NCBI GenBank assembly: GCA_029167225.1
Contig: JARFNK010000021.1
Span: forward strand, 1 to 64,000
DNA: 64,000 nt
Direction of reading: 5' to 3'
DNA from: Sphingobium arseniciresistens
GTDB taxonomy: Bacteria > Pseudomonadota > Alphaproteobacteria > Sphingomonadales > Sphingomonadaceae
Below are positions 34,487 to 42,093 of this stretch, piece after piece. Numbering within the stretch: the first letter of the stretch is position 1; every line of letters begins with the position of its first letter. Made by a program: the position numbers and the translations under genes. Under the pieces are notes generated by a model. That model ran no database searches. It had not been told where the DNA came from and worked only from the letters and a program-made list of their open reading frames with translations.

Positions 34487-35694
34487 CGCGCCTCTGGTAT
34501 CTTGGTCCACGCGCGGCTGCGTGCATGGTGGCGCTCGGTATCGGCATTGGCTTGAGCTGGCATGGCACCGCGCTGGCGCAACCCCTGCCCCAGCAACAGA
34601 TCCAGGCTGCCGGGCTCGTCGAACCGCAGCCCGAGCCTGACCCGGCACCCGGCGGCGAAACGCCGAGTGATCCCCAAAGCCTGCAATTGTGCGCGGCCGA
34701 TCTCAACGGCAATGGCGACGCCGCCGATCCAGGCGAGACCGCCTATTGCACGCCGACACCGTCGGGACAGTTCCTTTGCCCGATCCAGGAAGTGGACTGT
34801 GTCGCGGATGCCGCCGGCCAATATAGTTGTCCCCTCGGGCCTCAGCTCGCCTGCATCGCGAAAACCACCGGCGGTGTTCCGGCCTGCTCGCCCAACCAAT
34901 GCGCCGACATCAAGACCAATCCGATCGTGGATGAGCCGCCGATCGCCGATCCAGGCACGGAACCCGACGGCGGGATGGACGCCGAGGGCAATTGCATGGG
35001 CACGATCGAGATCTTCAGCGGACGCGGCATGCGCTGCCGCCCGCCGGGTCTCAGCACCACGCTCTCCAATTGCTGCAAGGACAAGGGCAAGATCGTGAAG
35101 GATGGCATGGGCTCGTCCCTGTCATCGATCAGCACCAAGATCGCCGTCGCCAAAGGCGTGTTCAACGGGATGAAGGCCGCCTATGCTGCGTTCCAGGCGG
35201 GTGCGACCGCGAGCCAGGCGGCCAACGCCGGCCTCAATGCTCTCGTTGTAGGGTTCGATCCGACCTCGATCGCAGTCAGCCTTGCGATCAACTTCATGAT
35301 CGACTTCCTGTTCTCGGGCTGTGACCAGCAGGACATGGAAACCGCGATGCTGCGGAGCTCCGGCTTCTGCCACGAGATCGGCAGCTATTGCACGTCGAGC
35401 TTCCTCGGCATCTGCCTCCAGAAGGCGCGAGGCCATTGCTGCTTCAACACCAAGCTCGGCCGCATCATCCAGGAGCAGGGGCGGCCCCAGCTCAAGTCGT
35501 TCAACGGCAATCTCTGGGGGACGGCCAAGAAACCGATGTGCCGCGGCTTCACGCCGGAAGAGTTTCAGGCGCTGGATTTCTCCAAAATGGATCTTTCCGA
35601 ATATTACGCGGACATCGAAGCCCGCGCCCAGTCCGACATCCAGATCGACATGAAGGAGCGCGTCGATGCGTATCTCAACGCCGTCAAGCCGTAG
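34483..35694 (+). CDS. traN: TraN C-terminal-type protein (mating-pair stabilisation, split form)
   Basis: A 403-aa protein with its own signal peptide (CMVALGIGIGLSWHGTALA) and a Cys-rich region (QLCAADLNGNGDAADPGETAYC, FLCPIQEVDC, YSCPLGPQLAC). It has the TraN end signature SNCCKDKGKI, then CHEIGSYCTSSFLGICLQKARGHCCFNTKLGRIIQEQGRPQL. In single-chain TraN these parts follow each other. Here two genes with separate signal peptides overlap by ATGA, which looks like stable fission rather than a frameshift. It overlaps trbC by 29 bp. Confidence 0.82.
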   Translation: MTRLWYLGPRAAACMVALGIGIGLSWHGTALAQPLPQQQIQAAGLVEPQPEPDPAPGGETPSDPQSLQLCAADLNGNGDAADPGETAYCTPTPSGQFLCPIQEVDCVADAAGQYSCPLGPQLACIAKTTGGVPACSPNQCADIKTNPIVDEPPIADPGTEPDGGMDAEGNCMGTIEIFSGRGMRCRPPGLSTTLSNCCKDKGKIVKDGMGSSLSSISTKIAVAKGVFNGMKAAYAAFQAGATASQAANAGLNALVVGFDPTSIAVSLAINFMIDFLFSGCDQQDMETAMLRSSGFCHEIGSYCTSSFLGICLQKARGHCCFNTKLGRIIQEQGRPQLKSFNGNLWGTAKKPMCRGFTPEEFQALDFSKMDLSEYYADIEARAQSDIQIDMKERVDAYLNAVKP

Positions 35695-36523
35695 CGCCGC
35701 GGTGCTCCTGGCGGTGAGCATTGCAAGTGCGGCGCTCGCCCAGGACTCCGCCCGCGAGCGTGCGCAGAAGGAAGGCGACGTCGTGATGGAGCGGCTGAAG
35801 GGCGCCGTTTCACGGCAGAAGGCGCAGTCAAGCGAGGTGCCCTCGCCGCATCTGCCCCCCGCGCCGACTGAGGCGGAGCGCCGGCGCGCCTTCGAGGGGC
35901 TTCGCGCCCGGAAGGCGATGCCAGTGATCGACGCCCGCGCGAAAGCCGCGCTGGAAGCGAGCGAGGCACGGATGGCGGCAGAGCGGGAGGCTCAGGCCAA
36001 GCGGCTGCGCCAGGCGTTCGGACTCGAACCTTCCGAGGAGAAGGCGCTGGCCAAGGCAGCACCAGCGCCGGCGGCCAAAGCCTGGGTGCCGGTCCTGTTC
36101 GTCTCGTCGTCCATGCCGATCCCCGTGCTCAGGACCTATGCCGCGCAACTCGAACGGGTCCATGGCGTGCTCGCCTTTCGCGGTATGCTGGGAGGGCTGC
36201 ACAAGGTCGGACCGATGGCGAAGCTCTCGGCGCAGATCCTGCGGATCGATCCGGGCTGCGAGGGACCGGCCTGCGCGATGCGCAATGTGCAGCTCATCGT
36301 CGATCCGATCGTGTTCCGCCAGCATGGGGTGGGCCGTGTGCCCGCGCTGGCGATGATCCCAGGCGATCCGACCGAGGCTTATTGCGAGCGGGACGATGAG
36401 AGCCCGAGAGCGACGCATGTCGTCTATGGCGACAGCGCGCTTGCCGGTCTCTTCGAGGAATATGCCCGATTGGGCGGACAAGCGGAGGTGCGCGATGCTC
36501 AGGCTCTTCTGGGTTCTCGTTGA
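35666..36523 (+). CDS. trbC: TrbC, F-type conjugation periplasmic protein
   Basis: A 285-aa periplasmic protein. A signal peptide (AAVLLAVSIASAALAQ) is followed by a charged helical linker (about 25-130) and the TrbC domain WVPVLFVSSSMPIPVLRTYAAQLERVHGVLAFRGMLGG. This continues IDPGCEGPACAMRNVQLIVDPIVFRQHGVGRVPALAM, a thioredoxin-like fold without an active CxxC. It functions with TraW in pilus assembly. The gene overlaps both neighbours. Confidence 0.9.
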   Translation: MRISTPSSRSAAVLLAVSIASAALAQDSARERAQKEGDVVMERLKGAVSRQKAQSSEVPSPHLPPAPTEAERRRAFEGLRARKAMPVIDARAKAALEASEARMAAEREAQAKRLRQAFGLEPSEEKALAKAAPAPAAKAWVPVLFVSSSMPIPVLRTYAAQLERVHGVLAFRGMLGGLHKVGPMAKLSAQILRIDPGCEGPACAMRNVQLIVDPIVFRQHGVGRVPALAMIPGDPTEAYCERDDESPRATHVVYGDSALAGLFEEYARLGGQAEVRDAQALLGSR

Positions 36524-37100
36524 GGCGCTGCGCGGCCTCTGGCCGCGGCTGTGCCGGTTGCCGGGCAAGGCGGCGGTCGCGCTGGGCGCGGCGGGCATGG
36601 GCGAGCCCGCCCGGCCGGAGCGGCTATGGCGCGCGTTCGCGATCGTGTTGCCGGTCGCGCTGTTCGCGGCACTGGTGCTGCCGAAGATTACGCTGGTGAT
36701 GAGCCCTTCGATCGATGCCTGGGCCGTTCGTGAAGCGCCGGGGCCGATCGTCAGGGGCGACTATGTGAAGTTCACGCTGCGGCATCCGATCGCAGGGCCG
36801 AATCCGGTCAGCGTGACCAAGCACGCGCTGTGTATGCCCGGCGATCATCTCGACCATATCGAGACCCCATCGGTCTCGGCGCCGCACGCGTGGGATGGGC
36901 GCTATTTCTGCAACGGCGAGCTGCTCGGTGTGAGCCTGCCTTACGGGCTGCATGGGCTCCGGCTCCAGCATCTTCAGTGGAGCGGCATGATCCCGCCGGG
37001 GATGGTCTATGTCGGCTCGCATCACCCGCGCGGTTTCGACAGCCGCTATTTCGGGCTGGTTCCGATCAGCCGCCTCACGCGGATGGAGAAGCTGCTGTGA
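36495..37100 (+). CDS. S26-family signal peptidase (conjugative TraF-type peptidase)
   Basis: A 201-aa membrane peptidase. One membrane anchor (FAIVLPVALFAALVLPKITLV) is followed by the catalytic serine segment MSPSIDAWAV. The lysine segment is VTKHALCMPGDHLDH, with box E-like YVGSHHPRGFDSRYFG near the end (the GDxxxNSxDSRxxG pattern of S26 enzymes, partly changed). It probably matures the pilin. GGAGGTG precedes ATG 36495. It overlaps the thioredoxin-like TraF gene (GTGA). Confidence 0.85.
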   Translation: MLRLFWVLVEALRGLWPRLCRLPGKAAVALGAAGMGEPARPERLWRAFAIVLPVALFAALVLPKITLVMSPSIDAWAVREAPGPIVRGDYVKFTLRHPIAGPNPVSVTKHALCMPGDHLDHIETPSVSAPHAWDGRYFCNGELLGVSLPYGLHGLRLQHLQWSGMIPPGMVYVGSHHPRGFDSRYFGLVPISRLTRMEKLL

Positions 37101-37993
37101 AGGGGGCCATTCCATTGGTCGCGGTCGCAGCCGCGGCGGGCCTGCTTTCCTCCGCCGCGGCGGAGGCCCAGGAGCCGGGCGCCCGGGAACGGCCCAAGCA
37201 GGGTTATTGGTGGTATGAGGCTCCCAAGCCGGCCCCGCCCGCTAAAGAAGATCCCGATGCGCTGGTGAAGCCGGTGATCCCCCCGATGGCGGAGCTGGCG
37301 ACCTGGACGCCGCCCAAGATCCGCAAGCTGATCGAGCAGCAGCGCGACTATGCGGCGACGGTCCTGACGGTCGATGCGGTCGCCGATTTCTGGCGGCTTC
37401 AGGACTTCGCGCGCCGCAAGGCGCGTGCCTTTGCCGGCGTCACGCAACTGGCGATGTTGACGCACCCCGAACTCAACTCGAAGTCCGCCAATCCGATGGT
37501 GACGGATGCCCGCTCAGAACTCACCGCCGAGAAGGATGCCATCCGCCGGGCCTATCTGCGCTCGCACGCGAACGAATTCGCGCTGGTCATGTTCTCGCGC
37601 GCATCCTGCGGCTATTGCCGGGTCCAGTGGCCGATCGTCCAGCGTTTCCAGGAGGAAATGGGCTGGCAGGTGACGCTGATGGATGTCGACCGGCGCCCCG
37701 ATGTCACACAGCGGTTCGGTGTCGAGATCACGCCGACCACGATGCTGATCCGGCGGGGCAGCCAGCAGCGCATGATCATTGCCTCGGGCGTCGAGGCCTA
37801 TCCGAACCTCGCCCAGATGGCTTACCAGGCAGTGCGGCTGCTGCTCGGCGATATCCGGCCCGAGCAGTTCATGACTGGCCCCGGCGAGGACAACGGCTTC
37901 TTCGATGCTTTGTCAAACGGGCCGGTTTCCTCGACCGATCCACGCGCGCTGGGTGGCGATCTCGTCAATGCGGGCACGGAGCCCCGGCCATGA
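37097..37993 (+). CDS. traF: TraF, thioredoxin-like conjugation protein
   Basis: A 298-aa periplasmic protein beginning at GTG 37097. A signal peptide (LVAVAAAAGLLSSAAAEA) is followed by the TraF pattern GYWWYEAPKP, a helical region (TWTPPKIRKLIEQQRDYAATVLTVDAVADFWRLQDFARRKARAFAGVTQ) and a thioredoxin fold. The redox motif is CGYC (FSRASCGYCRVQW) and the cis-proline loop is ITPTTML. It pairs with DsbC and the later CxxC protein as the disulfide team of the transfer apparatus. The C-terminal stop lies 47 bp from an inserted toxin gene on the other strand. Confidence 0.9.
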   Translation: MKGAIPLVAVAAAAGLLSSAAAEAQEPGARERPKQGYWWYEAPKPAPPAKEDPDALVKPVIPPMAELATWTPPKIRKLIEQQRDYAATVLTVDAVADFWRLQDFARRKARAFAGVTQLAMLTHPELNSKSANPMVTDARSELTAEKDAIRRAYLRSHANEFALVMFSRASCGYCRVQWPIVQRFQEEMGWQVTLMDVDRRPDVTQRFGVEITPTTMLIRRGSQQRMIIASGVEAYPNLAQMAYQAVRLLLGDIRPEQFMTGPGEDNGFFDALSNGPVSSTDPRALGGDLVNAGTEPRP

Positions 37994-38040
37994 AGGTGGT
38001 TATCACCATGCGATGCCCTGTGATCGAGCAGGCTGCCGGA

Positions 38041-38439
38041 TCAGGCGGGGACACGGGCCTTTTCACCGTTTCCTTGCACAAGCTTAACGGCGTTTTCGTC
38101 GAAGCTCACGAAGGTTTCGCCCCCGAGCCATCGCCCTTCATGCGCGATGACCCCATCGGCGAAGTCGCCCCCGGCGTCGAGAAATGCGAGCCCGGCCTCC
38201 ACTGCGGCCACGTCAGCTTCGGTATTGCCGGCGGCGATCAAGGTGCGAATGGCTGCAGCGATCCGCTCATGGCTTTCCTTATAGCCTTTCAACATCACCC
38301 AGACGAACTCGCACAAGGCAGGAAGCGTCAGCGCGACCAAGTCAGCTTCCTCCAACACTCTCTTTGCGATGGGGGTCTGGATTTTGTCATCTTCGACGAG
38401 GGCTCGAAGAATAATATTGGCGTCTGCCGTGATCTTCAC
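38041..38439 (-). CDS. PIN-domain toxin (VapC-like)
   Basis: A 132-aa PIN-fold ribonuclease toxin. Conserved acidic residues lie in ITADANIILRALV (first Asp), ALCEFVWVM (Glu), GDFADGVIAHE (Asp) and VSFDENAVKL (Asp). It follows its AbrB-type antitoxin with a 4-bp overlap. The pair lies between the traF and trbB-like genes, opposite to the operon. Confidence 0.88.
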   Translation of the reverse strand: MKITADANIILRALVEDDKIQTPIAKRVLEEADLVALTLPALCEFVWVMLKGYKESHERIAAAIRTLIAAGNTEADVAAVEAGLAFLDAGGDFADGVIAHEGRWLGGETFVSFDENAVKLVQGNGEKARVPA

Positions 38440-38687
38440 AGTTCGCCGGCCCAGCCCTTCGCAGTAATCTCATTGATTTCCTCGATCGATAGCGACTTGC
38501 GGCCCTCCCGCTTCAGCATGCCGAACGCATCGGAAATTTTGCCAGTAGGCCGAACTGCCCGAATCCTGACTTCACCGCCCGGCAGCTTGTCGATGCTGAT
38601 CTTCTCCCCAGGGTGGACGCCAAGATGCCTCAGCAATTCCTTCCGCAGCGTGATCTGCCCCTTGGAGGTAATGGTGATCGCGTTCAT
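38436..38687 (-). CDS. AbrB/SpoVT-type antitoxin
   Basis: An 83-aa swapped-hairpin AbrB DNA-binding protein. ITITSKGQITLRKELLRHLGVHPGEKISIDKLPGGEVRIRAV is the full AbrB motif, followed by a toxin-binding tail (SDAFGMLKREGRKSLSIEEINEITAKGWAGEL). Start 38687 begins MNAITITSKGQ, the normal family N-terminus. A perfect inverted repeat lies 28 bp upstream and is probably its operator. Confidence 0.88.
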   Translation of the reverse strand: MNAITITSKGQITLRKELLRHLGVHPGEKISIDKLPGGEVRIRAVRPTGKISDAFGMLKREGRKSLSIEEINEITAKGWAGEL

Positions 38688-38714
38688 CCGCCGAGTCCTT
38701 TCATCGGCCATTGT

Positions 38715-38730
38715 AAGGAAGAACTTCCTT
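38715..38730. promoter_or_regulatory. Operator-like palindrome of the PIN/AbrB pair
   Basis: AAGGAAG-AA-CTTCCTT is a perfect 7-bp inverted repeat just upstream of the AbrB antitoxin. It is also 20 bp before the trbB-like start of the tra operon. An AbrB dimer binding here could influence both directions. Confidence 0.5.
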
Positions 38731-38750
38731 CCCTTCAAGGAAAGGACGGC

Positions 38751-39338
38751 ATGATGCGCTCGCTTGCGATTTTGCTCGGTCTTCCCGGAATAGCGATCGT
38801 GATCGGCTCGGCGGCCGCCGCGCAGACCGTCACGCGCGAGCAGGCGATGCGCGCCGCGATCCATCCCGTCAGCGATAGCCAGACAATGCAGGCATGGCTG
38901 TCGCGTGTTCCCGTGACCCGAGATTTCCCGGACGATTTCGGGGCAACCCTGGGCGGGCAGGGCTCAGCCTTCGTGGTCGAGATGACGACGAGTCCAGGCT
39001 GCGTTCCCTGCGGCGATCTCTGGCGAAAGCTGACGGATCTTGGACGGCGCTACGGCTGGCAGGTGCGTACAATCAGCGCGCAGGAGGCGATGATCCGCTC
39101 AGGGAGGCTTGGCCTTCCGTGGGTCGGGCATCCGGTCGCCTGGGCCCGACCGATCAATGACGCCTCGCGGATCGTCCCGATCGCGATCGGGACAGACCAT
39201 GCGCCCAATCTGGCGCGCAATCTCTACCTCGCGGCGAAAATGCTGACCGGGGTTCGGCCGGCGGTGGGCGTGCGGGCCATGTCGAAGTTCACTGGCATCG
39301 TTGGCGTTCCCAGTCGCTCCCCGGCAGGGAGACGCTGA
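38751..39338 (+). CDS. TrbB-like periplasmic thioredoxin-fold protein
   Basis: A 195-aa protein. A signal peptide (LAILLGLPGIAIVIGSAAAA) is followed by a thioredoxin-like fold with CVPC in VEMTTSPGCVPCGDLW and a following helix (KLTDLGRRYGWQV). Position after traF and before traH corresponds to trbB of F-like systems, the disulfide isomerase of the mating-pair genes, but sequence identity to TrbB cannot be judged here. AAGGA precedes ATG 38751. Confidence 0.72.
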   Translation: MMRSLAILLGLPGIAIVIGSAAAAQTVTREQAMRAAIHPVSDSQTMQAWLSRVPVTRDFPDDFGATLGGQGSAFVVEMTTSPGCVPCGDLWRKLTDLGRRYGWQVRTISAQEAMIRSGRLGLPWVGHPVAWARPINDASRIVPIAIGTDHAPNLARNLYLAAKMLTGVRPAVGVRAMSKFTGIVGVPSRSPAGRR

Positions 39339-39365
39339 ATGTCCTCTTCGCCTTCTCCCCTCGCC

Positions 39366-40535
39366 TCAATCATGAAGCGCGAGAAGTTCACGGCTCGCCT
39401 GCGCGAGCGGCACTGCTTCGATGGCGTGTCCCATCGGGAAGCGCTCGACGCCGGGATAGATGACGATCCTGCGGGCAGGTTGAAGGTCTTCAACCGCATG
39501 GTGGAATCCGCGCTCGACTTTGGGGGCGAGGCTGCGCTTGATTTCGATGGCCCAGAGAGCGCCATGCGGCAGGGTAAGCACGAGATCGATTTCCGCACCC
39601 GCCAGGGTCCTATAGAAGTTCGCGACGGTCCCTTCGGGCGCGGCGGCGATCAAGCTTTCGATCGCGAAGCCTTCCCAGCTCGCACCCGCCACGGGGTGCC
39701 CCAGCACCGCCTCCTGGTCGCCCAGGTTGAGCAGCGCATGGACGAGGCCGCTGTCGCGGACATAGATGCGGGGCGACTTCGTCAGGCGTTTGGCGGCATT
39801 GCTGTGCCAAGGCTCAAGCCTGCGAACCAGCAGCAGATCGACGAGGAGGTCGAGGTAGCTGGCGACGGTCTTGGAATCCACGCCAAGACTGCGCGCGAAT
39901 TCCGAGGCGTTGAGCAGCCCGGACTGATGGTGTGCCAGCATCGTCCAAAAGCGTCGCAACGTCTCCGCTGCAATACGCGGGCCGAACATGGGAATGTCGC
40001 GCTCAAGATAGGTGCGGATGAAGTCGCGCCGCCAGCGAAGGCTGATGCGATCGCTTCGCGCGAGATAGCTGTCGGGAAACCCACCCCGGATCCACAGACC
40101 CGGCAAATCCTGCTCCGGCACCTCAAGCGCATCGAGCGGGCCCATTTCGAGATAGCTGATGCGGCCCGCGAGGCTTTCTCCAGATTGCGCCATGAGGTCG
40201 ATCGATGCCGATCCGAGCAGCAGGAACCGCCCTGCCCTGAGCCCCTTGCGTCGGCCGCGATCGATCAGTCCACGGAGGATCTGGAAGAGGCCGGGCAAGC
40301 GATGGACCTCGTCGAGAACGACCAGCTTGTCTTGGTGGCTCGTGAGATACTGCTCGGCGTCGGCGATCTTCGCACGATCGGCTTCGGATTCCAGGTCGAG
40401 ATACACAGATGGCCGCGTCGCAGCGATTTCCTGAGCCAGGGTGGTCTTGCCAACCTGTCGCGGCCCGAGCAGGGCGACAGCAGGCGTCTCGTCAAGCCTT
40501 GCGGCCAGTTCCGTCCTGATACGTCGTTTAATCAT
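39366..40535 (-). CDS. AAA ATPase with DUF4143 (stand-alone cargo)
   Basis: A 389-aa ATPase of the AAA_14/DUF4143 type. Walker A is LLGPRQVGKTTL (Lys about 30), Walker B is KLVVLDEVHRLPGLFQILR, and a sensor follows (FLLLGSASIDLM). The C-terminal DUF4143 part has a winged helix (LNASEFARSLGVDSKTVASYLDLLVDLLLVRRLEPW) and a nuclease-like fold (GAEIDLVLTLPHGALWAIEIKRS). The role of such proteins is unsettled; they are frequent in mobile and defence regions. ATG 40535 gives the family start MIKRR. It is inserted against the operon between the trbB-like gene and traH. Confidence 0.85.
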   Translation of the reverse strand: MIKRRIRTELAARLDETPAVALLGPRQVGKTTLAQEIAATRPSVYLDLESEADRAKIADAEQYLTSHQDKLVVLDEVHRLPGLFQILRGLIDRGRRKGLRAGRFLLLGSASIDLMAQSGESLAGRISYLEMGPLDALEVPEQDLPGLWIRGGFPDSYLARSDRISLRWRRDFIRTYLERDIPMFGPRIAAETLRRFWTMLAHHQSGLLNASEFARSLGVDSKTVASYLDLLVDLLLVRRLEPWHSNAAKRLTKSPRIYVRDSGLVHALLNLGDQEAVLGHPVAGASWEGFAIESLIAAAPEGTVANFYRTLAGAEIDLVLTLPHGALWAIEIKRSLAPKVERGFHHAVEDLQPARRIVIYPGVERFPMGHAIEAVPLAQASRELLALHD

Positions 40536-40543
40536 CCTCGTAT

Positions 40544-40564
40544 ATTCGGATCGCAACTCCGAAT
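40544..40564. promoter_or_regulatory. Inverted repeat before the DUF4143 ATPase gene
   Basis: ATTCGGA-TCGCAAC-TCCGAAT has perfect 7-bp arms. It begins 9 bp before the ATPase start codon in an AT-rich stretch (40536-40600) unlike the surrounding GC-rich operon. It probably overlaps the gene's promoter and could be an autoregulatory site. Confidence 0.45.
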
Positions 40565-40660
40565 TTACAAGGATAATTATCACACCCCGTCATTCTTTCC
40601 GTGGCAAGCTCTGCTGGCGGGCGAGCTGTCGCGACCATTTCTGCGAAGAGGATTCCCGCC

Positions 40661-42079
40661 ATGGTTCGACCCCGCCTGATTACCGCGTTGTGCGCCCTGC
40701 TCGCCTGCTGGTGCGCTGCTGCGCCGGCCCACGCCCAGAGCTGGGCGGAAAGCTGGTTCGACAATGTGACCTATACCTCGCCTGGCAGTTTCGAGGATCA
40801 GACCCGGGGCTACGTCACGGCAGGCGGTATGTCCGGACGGGTCGACGTCCATAACGACTATCTGATGTCGATCAGCCTTCCCAAGGTGCGCGCCGGCTGC
40901 GGCGGCATCGATATGTTTTTAGGCGGCATGAGTTTCCTCGACCCCGATTATCTCGTCCAGAAACTGGAGAGCATCCTTCAGGCGGCGCCCGCCGTGGCCT
41001 TTCAATATCTCCTCGAAACCTTGGACGAGAAGATGGGGAACATCATCTCGAAGATGGAAGCCGCCACCAATTTCCTGAACAGTATCCAGGTCAACGACTG
41101 CCGACTCGCCAACCGCATGGTCCAGATCGCCAAGGGCGACGACAATATGGGCGGGATCATCGAGGAGATGACGGGGTACAAGTCGGTCAAGGAGGGCTTT
41201 GCCAAGAGCTATCAACAAAGCCGCGAGAAGATCCAGGCGAACAACAACAACCCGACCGAGGATCTGAAGGATGTGCTCGCCAACTGCCCGGCGGAAGTCA
41301 CGGACATCTTCCGTACCGGGTCGCTGCTATCCCACGCTGCCTCGCGCGTCGGCGCCGGCGACTGGGCGAGCGTGATGCGCGCCCGCGTGGGCGACGTCTA
41401 TATGCGCTGGGATCCGGCCGATAAGGTTCCGTTGTTCACCGCCATCCCACAATGCCCCGCGCAGGACACCGAAAGCTCGCAGGATTTCCTGACCGGGCGC
41501 GTCCAGCGTCGATCGCTGAACATCCCGCCATCGGCGGCGGATTGCTCGCAGGATGGCGGCGGCCGCGGCGCGCTTATCCTTGCGCGTGAGCGCATGGAAT
41601 CGATCGCCACCAAGATCAGGACGCGCGCCGCGCTCAGCACCGAGGAGCGCCAGTTCGTCGCCAACGTCCGGACGCTGCCGATCTACCGGATGCTCGAATG
41701 GGGCGTGCGGCAGGGCGTGGTCGACTCGGTTATCTCCGATACCGACGAGTTGGTCGCGCTGACGCTTGCCTATCAGATGCTCAACGACCTCACCCGCACG
41801 ATCGATTTCACGGTGAGTAATGCCGAGCGGGGCGCGACCACGGCCGGTGCCGCCGATGGCAACAACGCCAATGTCTGCCAGACACGCATCCTCTCCAAGG
41901 GCATCGAGCAGCTGCGGGATCTGCGCGACGAGGTGCTGCGCCAGCGTGCGCAGATGCGGCAGAGCTATATGGCAGCGCTCTCGGCGGCGAACCTGTCGGC
42001 GAACTATGCGGGCCTCATCCGCGACCGCGACCGCGATGCTCGCGACGCCGCCGGCGCGGCGGCCGCGCGCAACCAGTAA
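40661..42079 (+). CDS. traH: TraH, conjugal transfer pilus assembly protein
   Basis: A 472-aa periplasmic/outer-membrane-associated protein. A signal peptide (ITALCALLACWCAAAPAHA) is followed by the TraH opening FEDQTRGYVTAGGMSGRVDV and LPKVRAGCGGIDMFLGGMSFLDPDYLVQKL. The middle has KMGNIISKMEAATNFLNSIQVNDCRLAN and the C-terminal half is coiled (KGIEQLRDLRDEVLRQRAQMRQSY). It is involved in pilus extension with TraF and TraW. I took ATG 40661 over the open frame from 40601 because it starts the signal peptide and follows GAGGA. Confidence 0.93.
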   Translation: MVRPRLITALCALLACWCAAAPAHAQSWAESWFDNVTYTSPGSFEDQTRGYVTAGGMSGRVDVHNDYLMSISLPKVRAGCGGIDMFLGGMSFLDPDYLVQKLESILQAAPAVAFQYLLETLDEKMGNIISKMEAATNFLNSIQVNDCRLANRMVQIAKGDDNMGGIIEEMTGYKSVKEGFAKSYQQSREKIQANNNNPTEDLKDVLANCPAEVTDIFRTGSLLSHAASRVGAGDWASVMRARVGDVYMRWDPADKVPLFTAIPQCPAQDTESSQDFLTGRVQRRSLNIPPSAADCSQDGGGRGALILARERMESIATKIRTRAALSTEERQFVANVRTLPIYRMLEWGVRQGVVDSVISDTDELVALTLAYQMLNDLTRTIDFTVSNAERGATTAGAADGNNANVCQTRILSKGIEQLRDLRDEVLRQRAQMRQSYMAALSAANLSANYAGLIRDRDRDARDAAGAAAARNQ

Positions 42080-42093
42080 CGGGAGGCAAGTCC

